Source of the DNA: Nymphaea colorata
Taxonomy: Eukaryota; Streptophyta; Magnoliopsida; Nymphaeales; Nymphaeaceae
Direction of reading: 5' to 3'
Length of the DNA stretch: 64,000 bases
Assembly: GCF_008831285.2 (NCBI RefSeq)
Contig: NC_045144.1
Coordinates: 5,350,075 to 5,414,074 of the forward strand
Shown: piece after piece, positions 61,501-64,000 of the stretch
Position numbering within the stretch: position 1 is the stretch's first letter
How the letters are laid out: each line of letters begins with the position of its first letter
Made by a program: the position numbers and the translations under genes
Notes under the pieces: generated by a model
Database searches by the model: none
The model's input: only the letters and a program-made list of their open reading frames with translations
Told to the model about the DNA's origin: nothing

Positions 61501-62971
61501 ACAGGCACAAAGAAGTAGCAGAGGAAAGTCCTAGGATTTTTCACACTTAAAAAGAGGACATACCTGATATAAGTGCTCGCGCTTGGAGACCACATCACAG
61601 GGTGGAAGTTGTTCTTTTCCAACAAAATACATAGCAAATAACAGCAAACAAGTCAGTTCAACAAGAATGAGTATACTGTATACTTCACTTAGAAAAAGGA
61701 TGACATTTCTACAGATAACTTAAATAGTAGGAGATGAACTATAATACCTAGATCAGAGAATCCCCATCCAAGAACATCTAATGCCCATGTCTCCAATCCA
61801 GCACCCTCCAATAAAGGAAAGGTGTATCGCCATTCTAAGCAAGAGCTGCAACTTCCAAATCAATACATATATTATGGCATCAAAAAGAACTCATTTTTTG
61901 GGAGGCAAAAGGTCAGTGCAGCGACAGAAAGAAGAGCCTTAACATCAACAAAGGTTCAAGAGACACTTATTATCCATCCAATAATAAACATAATGGGTGC
62001 GGATTAATATTCATTGGACATACCTGTCAAATCCATGGAGAAGCACAGTTGGCTTCTCTTCAGTCTTTTGCAATGGTTTTACACAACTACTCAATATGTA
62101 ATTCTTGGAGAAGCTAGTCTGCAACCCATAATTATATTAATCCACTGACCAAAAACTTGCAGTTGCAGAACATGCATTAAAAGGAGATTATACAACATAA
62201 TGCATTTTTGGGCAAGCCAATAAGAATCAAATATTTGCTACTTTGGGTTCTAAGCCACACAGTCCATGAGGCTGCTTCTGAGAGTGCTTCTATAGGCCTT
62301 GGATTTAAAATGTCCTCATATCATCAATTGAGAAACAAAACTCTTGATGCTACAATTGAATAAGTACATATTGCGATGAATTGAGATTGACTTGGAAGGA
62401 ACAAACTGTAGCATTATGGCAGACTGATGGATTGATATTCAATCCAAAAACACTTGTAAATTTTCTTGTTTATTGCCCTAAAGTTACAATGTTCTTGAAA
62501 TCTCTTGATATGTCTAATGTTCCTAAAACCGTTAAAATTTTGTTCAATGTTTTTGATATGTTGTACAAGAAGTTGGGGTTGCAAACTTATATAGTTTGTT
62601 ACGAAAAATGCTACACATGTTGTAGGTGATACGTTATTTCAAAAATATATAACATTTTATGTAAGAATTTACTAAAGAGGGAATGGAAGAGATGATAAAT
62701 TACAGAATGTAAAAGGGAAAAAAAGGCAAAACAACTTCCAGAAAATTTACTAATTCGAAAAATCACAAAAGAAAGAGAGAGAGACACAGAGAGAGTTGAC
62801 CTTGACTGGAACTCTCTCAATCCTCTTAGCCATGTCCCGTGTGGTCCGATCCTGGATCTTCTCAACCTCTGTGGGCAAGAAGGAAGGGAAGCCCCTCTCA
62901 GCAGCGACTCCCTCACTGCCCCTCAGAATGCTGCATCGAACAACTCCAAATGGTGCCGCTGACGTTAGCAT
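36205..62971 (-). CDS. Alpha/beta hydrolase-fold protein, ten exons, 326 aa
   Basis: Minus-strand exons in order: 62801-62971, 62024-62118, 61748-61845, 61564-61613, 60386-60481, 59158-59247, 39407-39499, 38991-39086, 36938-37003, 36205-36330. All junctions are GT-AG and phases agree, summing to 981 bp including the stop. Landmarks: oxyanion motif VLLHGFD (His85-Gly86); DVLGWGFSD; nucleophile elbow GPSLG with Ser154; SELVLIDASVY; LHCLLPWWEDATV cap segment; WGEDD with the acid at about Asp276; GHSPHVEKP with His304. The triad is complete, so an active serine hydrolase is likely. The substrate is unknown. The first 57 residues lie outside the fold and may be a targeting peptide. Closest families to my knowledge are plant plastid-type alpha/beta hydrolases. 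The gene spans 26.8 kb only because of transposon insertions in introns. No exon is damaged. Confidence 0.92.
37737..38496. mobile_element. hAT MITE in intron 8 of the hydrolase gene
   Basis: Termini CATTGTCACAAATATCG and, reversed, CATTGTCACATATATCG, one mismatch. A perfect and palindromic 8-bp duplication GTTTAAAC lies on both sides (37729-37736 and 38497-38504). It is 760 bp. An open minus-strand frame at 38443-38742 crosses the right end and matches nothing convincing. Its termini resemble those of MITE F. Confidence 0.92.
39611..39866 (+). repeat. 5' LTR of copia 3
   Basis: TG...CA, 256 bp. It contains a TTATTTAA TATA-like element near 39688 and is identical by eye to the 3' LTR. Confidence 0.95.
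39867..39878 (+). other. Primer-binding site of copia 3
   Basis: TGGTATCAGAGC immediately follows the LTR, complementary to the 3' part of initiator methionine tRNA. Confidence 0.93.
40789..44238 (+). CDS. copia 3 pol polyprotein (protease, integrase, reverse transcriptase, RNase H)
   Basis: 1149 codons without interruption. Aspartic protease DSGATHHM at about residue 46. GAG-pre-integrase WHERLGH and a zinc-binding CDVCHLAKH. Integrase core with HSDVWGP (about 241), FRSDN (about 303) and PPQNGVAERKN (about 335). Reverse transcriptase with VERYKARLVAKGF, QLDVKNAFLNGDL, YGLKQSPRAWF and YVDD (about 826). RNase H with SDADWAG (about 991), SSAEAEYRA and CDNKSAI. It ends TADVLTKAL... and stops 4 bases inside the 3' LTR (TGA 44236-44238). 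All catalytic residues appear present. The first ATG (40789) begins a hydrophobic stretch; 40864 (MAASSSID) is an alternative start. A 12-residue in-frame duplication (GPSSEVHEQEKN) lies at 42295-42366 in the linker. Confidence 0.93.
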   Translation: MVLSVVIGASLVVSLLVPPVGLSVIMAASSSIDVMADCRMGEWIIDSGATHHMTGDPKVFHGYKLSSGKDRVSLADGSSISVAGKGSLPLLNKFLVHNALHVPHIPLNLLSVSKITKELNCELIFSADRCVMQDLVTGKRIGIGLASDGLYRLPMRAAQALMTAVSQATKNREDSLQLLLRWHERLGHLPFGLLRQLFPDICSRLDMTMVSCDVCHLAKHVRASYPLSSHRSNEVFAMIHSDVWGPAGIPSCHGFQYFITFIDDYSRNTIVYLLKDRSEVPTFIETFIVYVETQYGASVKTFRSDNAREYMCQSIDSFFRKKGIVHETSCSYTPPQNGVAERKNCQLLNMTRALLFQRHVPKMYWGDAVLTSAYLINRLPSRVLNGKTPHSLLPGTREPFSLPLRVFGCVCFIHNHSPHIKKLDPRSIKGIFLGYSPTQKGYKCRDPSTGRAYVTKDVTFLEHVSYFGENPLQGEYSMSREEYSPSQEIQFTDFLDYRRDSVGPSSEVHEQEKNGPSSEVHEQEKNGECSTEAEEKCNRLFGQVYSRRRVCTDEMTGGENSTPNPISPSLDDPSRAQKQPVEEEIQTVAASEELPIALRKGVRSCTQHPIGNFVSYSRLSKDYKCFVSSLSLTMITRNVAEAQSDPKWTYAVQEEMEALRRNMTWEVVKIPEAAHLVGSKWVYTIKYKPDGSVERYKARLVAKGFSQKYGIDYLETFAPVAKMKTVRVIISLAVMKEWKMYQLDVKNAFLNGDLEEEVYMCMPPGYEEPGKCCKLRKALYGLKQSPRAWFERLRLVMRQCGYHQGNGDHTLFVKRNKQKVTILLVYVDDMIVTGDDEDEIMKLKKLLAIEFDLKDLGKLKYFLGIEIARSGTSLVLNQRKYTIDLLKETGKLGCRPASTPLDAGHKLSLRDGEPLCEEAKRRYQCLVGKLIYLTLTRPDITFAVNVMSQFMHAPTDAHLKVVDRILCYLKRNPGKGLLYVKQDTLGIEGYSDADWAGCIDTRRSTSGYYIYLGGNLIVWRSKRQDVCSHSSAEAEYRAVAMGVSELLWLKVLLTDIGIKVEEPMKMYCDNKSAINLANNPVLHDRTKHVEIDRHFIRERIDAKELVLPYMRSEDQTADVLTKALSSTSFERNVSKLGMFDMYAQLEGEC
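42295..42366 (+). repeat. 36-bp in-frame tandem duplication in the copia 3 pol linker
   Basis: Two copies, 42295-42330 and 42331-42366, differing at one base, each coding GPSSEVHEQEKN between integrase and reverse transcriptase. Confidence 0.93.
44224..44232 (+). other. Polypurine tract of copia 3
   Basis: GAGGGGGAG abuts the 3' LTR start at 44233. This is the plus-strand primer position. Confidence 0.9.
44233..44488 (+). repeat. 3' LTR of copia 3
   Basis: Identical by eye to 39611-39866 and followed by the GTAAA target duplication. Confidence 0.95.
44776..47040 (+). mobile_element. hAT remnant, left arm (5' region and BED finger), truncated
   Basis: This stretch aligns, inverted, with 56400-58640: the GTTGTGTTGCTTAATCTAAT, AACTTTTAGGGTT-type and AAAACACTTTA blocks recur there in opposite orientation. 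Near 46160-46365 the plus strand encodes a BED-type finger ending VKAHLSKLPNFGISV. MITE C interrupts it at 46446-46791, after which the match resumes (about 46810-47040). The outer 5' terminus is missing: similarity starts at about 44776, where the right arm still has 200 bp more. Not coding now. Confidence 0.78.
46446..46791. mobile_element. hAT-type MITE, copy C
   Basis: Ends CTATGTTACATGGGTG and, reversed, CTATCTCACATGGGTG. 346 bp, with an internal (TG)n tract at 46523-46556 and GGTGCGGC-type subterminal repeats. No clear octamer duplication was seen (ACAAAGCG versus ATGAAAAG), so the ends rest on the inverted repeats and on the interruption of the hAT arm. Confidence 0.75.
47041..48720 (-). 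pseudogene. Degenerate hAT transposase C-terminus with a Cauli_VI/RNase H1 N-terminal-like domain
   Basis: On the minus strand a block MGIYNTWEECDLYVNEYSG (about 48600-48530) matches the consensus of the RNase H1 N-terminal (Cauli_VI) fold, which binds RNA/DNA hybrids. About 800 bp later a hAT dimerisation block is readable with corrections (LEKLRIRLLSQ near 47665, then RRNKPTSN near 47540 and VHSNLHLL). Several stops and shifts interrupt it. 47650-48620 aligns inverted with 54280-55200. The pairing of these domains is seen in both arms but the original gene structure is unclear. Confidence 0.65.
48880..49640. other. GC- and CT-rich segment with a possible 5' exon
   Basis: 48990-49208 is markedly GC-rich and ends in a good donor (GCTGAG then GTAAGC at 49209), after which comes about 400 bp of CT-rich DNA. 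It looks like the leader exon and first intron of a transposon or captured plant gene on the plus strand, but the encoded peptide is not recognisable. The right edge merges into copia 4. Confidence 0.35.
50329..51480 (-). pseudogene. copia 4 gag C-terminus, protease and integrase N-terminus
   Basis: Minus-strand frames: 51468-51091 (zinc-knuckle region, with RFQYTYCGKMRHLEDKC), 51086-50871 (IIDSEASRHSC in place of the protease DSGA), 50892-50692 (protease flap) and 50688-50329 (GAG-pre-integrase to integrase VIVDD). Separate frames mean at least three frameshifts or stops. The DSEA change would by itself remove a protease glycine. Confidence 0.85.
52216..52330. repeat. 30-bp tandem repeat, about 3.7 copies, in the copia 4 leader
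   Basis: Units at 52216, 52246 and 52276 plus a partial one from 52306, each with core TAACAGCAACCCAACGACA and small changes. Confidence 0.9.
52324..52506. repeat. Direct duplication of about 79 bp, 103 bp apart, in the copia 4 leader
   Basis: AGCATCTAATGCTACTATAT... at 52328 recurs as AGCATATAACGCTACCGTAT... at 52431, both followed by CAGCATATTATCTTCCACAA. Confidence 0.88.
52894..52905 (-). other. Primer-binding site of copia 4
   Basis: Minus strand TGGTATCAGAGC, directly after the LTR end at 52906. Confidence 0.9.
52906..53098 (-). repeat. 5' LTR of copia 4
   Basis: On the minus strand it starts TGTTGAATTAGAAG and ends CACGGCTGCAACA. The low edge is fixed by the primer-binding site. The high edge is judged from the TG start. 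No partner LTR lies in the window. Confidence 0.7.
53110..55205 (+). pseudogene. hAT DUF659 piece, Myb/SANT-like piece and Cauli_VI-like piece, degenerate
   Basis: On the plus strand: a hAT DUF659 block (VVQLITNNSVVSKS, then VAHTLNLAPKDICDLPS; 53150-53350); a Myb/SANT-like (Myb_DNA-bind_3) block (SGFGWDLDNK then DVVWKEYINKYPN; 53597-53690) that runs into a stop and a frame change; a Ser/Thr-rich linker (53700-53970); and degraded Cauli_VI text (YMLMNIV; about 54300). From about 54280 to 55200 it is the inverted counterpart of 47650-48620. It ends abruptly against the right hAT arm. No frame is intact. Confidence 0.62.
55206..58846 (-). mobile_element. hAT remnant, right arm, with intact outer terminus
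   Basis: Outer end at 58846: CTATGTCACATGGACTC on the minus strand, the same terminus as MITEs A-D, followed inward by GGTGCGAGTGCGGGTG-type subterminal repeats. Inward on the minus strand come a leader region, a BED-like segment (KNNHCKQKLKW, 56.9 kb), the post-finger block VEKVREFKKLQEHVDAIQKK (about 56.75), and degraded DUF659 text to 55206 (EYPLYQTIDRHVKELNQDKN). Stops are frequent. It matches the left arm in opposite orientation, apart from MITE C. Confidence 0.8.
60636..61440 (-). mobile_element. copia 3'-end remnant in hydrolase intron 4
   Basis: On the minus strand 61440-61330 reads as a copia C-terminus (FITKSL, then LIDKLSVIT). It is followed at 61324 by TGTTGGGTTATTAAT, an LTR-like start, then a TATAAATA box (61053-61062 region) and an AATAAA near 60650. 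The far LTR edge is uncertain. The 89-codon plus-strand frame 60689-60958 lies within it and is not recognisable. Confidence 0.5.
62284..62655 (+). pseudogene. hAT transposase fragment in hydrolase intron 1
   Basis: Aligns with 23880-24260 of the hAT transposase: the TTTTCTTGTTTATTGCCCTA stretch and the TTGTTCAATGTTTTTGATA stretch are shared. It has its own stops and no surrounding termini. It derives from a related but distinct copy. Confidence 0.85.
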
Positions 62972-63301
62972 CCTCCCCTAATTTTCAAACTCCCAATTGC
63001 CTGAAAAGCGAACCACAAGAAAAAGATAAAAGAAGGGAAAGCAAAGACCTACACATGCCCTTACTCTTGTTCAAGTCCAATGACAAACTATGACCAACGA
63101 ACTAAGGAAAAAAATGATAAGAAATGGATGGCTGGATTTCTCCCTCAGTCCTCACAAAACGGAGAGGAATTCAGTCGCCCATGAAAGTCACTTGCAAACC
63201 ACTTATATGTCGGCCCCGAACATGCTCGAATTTACACCCAAAAAAAATAAAAAACCTAGCATATTTTTGTAAAATGCAAACAAAAGCCCCATGAAGACAA
63301 A

Positions 63302-63338
<37 letters not shown>

Positions 63339-63508
63339 TTAAAACATATGGCAGTAGGAAGATTCAATTTATCATGCACACATATACAGTGCCAGAATTC
63401 TAATCTACCATATGCTAAATGTTGTCAGATTACTAATAGACTTTTTTATTACCGCATGGATTTTTTTCAATTTTTTTACGTTTTATTTTTACAAGAGTTG
63501 AATTACAT

Positions 63509-63553
<45 letters not shown>

Positions 63554-63680
63554 AATAAGAAAAGTCAACATTGTTGGATGCCATATGCTTGTCAGAAAAC
63601 TAAAATTTAAAAATTTGTCATTGAAATAAAGCTACCATAAACCATCGAGTACCAAAAAGGCAAAAACCATCCCTTATGCC
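62972..63680 (-). promoter_or_regulatory. Upstream region of the hydrolase gene
   Basis: No coding sequence. (AT)n tracts lie at 63307-63332 and 63511-63551. The transcription start and core promoter cannot be fixed by eye. Confidence 0.35.
63511..63551. repeat. (AT)n microsatellite
   Basis: 41 bp of uninterrupted AT upstream of the hydrolase gene. A shorter one is at 63307-63332. Confidence 0.95.
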
Positions 63681-64000
63681 CTATGTCAGATATGTACGGG
63701 TACGAGTGCTGGTACGGGTACGGTGTTTTTGCCAATCCTAATATGGCGGTACGGCAATACTTATACTTTTTTAATTAATTATATACATGAAATCAGCAAA
63801 AAAAGTAACATAAATATAAAAAACAGATGTCATTTTTGCTGGAGATATGTTGTATGAAGGTAAGGAAGAAGGAGGAACAGGCGAAAAGAGGTTCCTCTAA
63901 AGTGGTTTGGATCGGTTCTGACTCATAACTGATCTGAACCGTACCAAGGCGTACTGCCATACCAGAATCAGCATACCGCCATACCGGTGCAGGTACGTGG
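63681..64000. mobile_element. hAT-type MITE, copy D, cut by the window end
   Basis: Begins CTATGTCAGATATGTACGGG followed by repeated GGTACGGGTACGG, as in copy B. Near 63960-64000 GCATACCGCCATACCGGTGC suggests the opposite subterminal region. The right terminus lies outside the window. Confidence 0.65.

Noticed and set aside
1-64000. A wholly new kind of system (for example CRISPR-like arrays, phage or a biosynthetic cluster)
   Set aside because: All tandem repeats are microsatellites, transposon subterminal arrays or simple duplications. The genes belong to ordinary plant families and known transposon superfamilies.

Overview
This window is nuclear DNA of a flowering plant; I cannot name the species. 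It has GT-AG spliced plant genes (a plasmodesmal X8 protein, a pollen-type LRR receptor kinase, an alpha/beta hydrolase), long AT-rich intergenic DNA with (TA)n and (CT)n microsatellites, Ty1/copia retrotransposons primed by the usual TGGTATCAGAGC site, and many hAT-type DNA transposons. I see no bacterial, organellar or CRISPR features. I recognised no tRNA or rRNA gene, though I had no scan to run.

Layout. (1) 570-2908 (+): a complete four-exon gene for a 178-residue GPI-anchored X8 protein of the PDCB type. (2) 2.9-11.8 kb: intergenic, with a PIF/Harbinger-like MITE, a small hAT-like MITE, long (TA)n tracts and a GC-rich island between inverted repeats. (3) 11864-16245 (+): a two-exon LRR receptor-like pseudokinase with one frameshift in a G run. 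(4) 19156-35770: one old minus-strand copia element with a perfect AAACC target duplication. It was split by at least two lineages of hAT MITEs, by a hAT transposon inserted inside one of those MITEs, and by a second copia of its own family. (5) 36205-62971 (-): one ten-exon alpha/beta hydrolase gene, 326 codons, reading frame intact. Its sixth intron is 19.66 kb long. It holds a very recent copia (39611-44488: identical 256-bp LTRs, GTAAA duplication, open pol, no recognisable gag), a large inverted cluster of hAT remnants (44.8-58.8 kb), and a truncated fourth copia (49.6-53.1 kb). Other introns of the gene hold a perfectly flanked hAT MITE (37737-38496), a copia 3'-end remnant and a hAT transposase fragment. 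(6) 63681-64000: another MITE, cut by the window end.

The three host genes are unrelated in function. What ties the window together is the transposon history, which target-site duplications let one order. The copia at 19-36 kb came first. Within it, the second copia, MITE A (then MITE B inside A) and MITE F (then the 3.7-kb hAT inside F) arrived later. The copia in the hydrolase intron is the youngest LTR insertion. A MITE family with termini CTATGTCACATRG occurs in four copies and shares its terminus with the degenerate hAT element ending at 58846, so that lineage is its likely source.

All splice sites and duplications were read by eye. No expression, alignment or database evidence was available.
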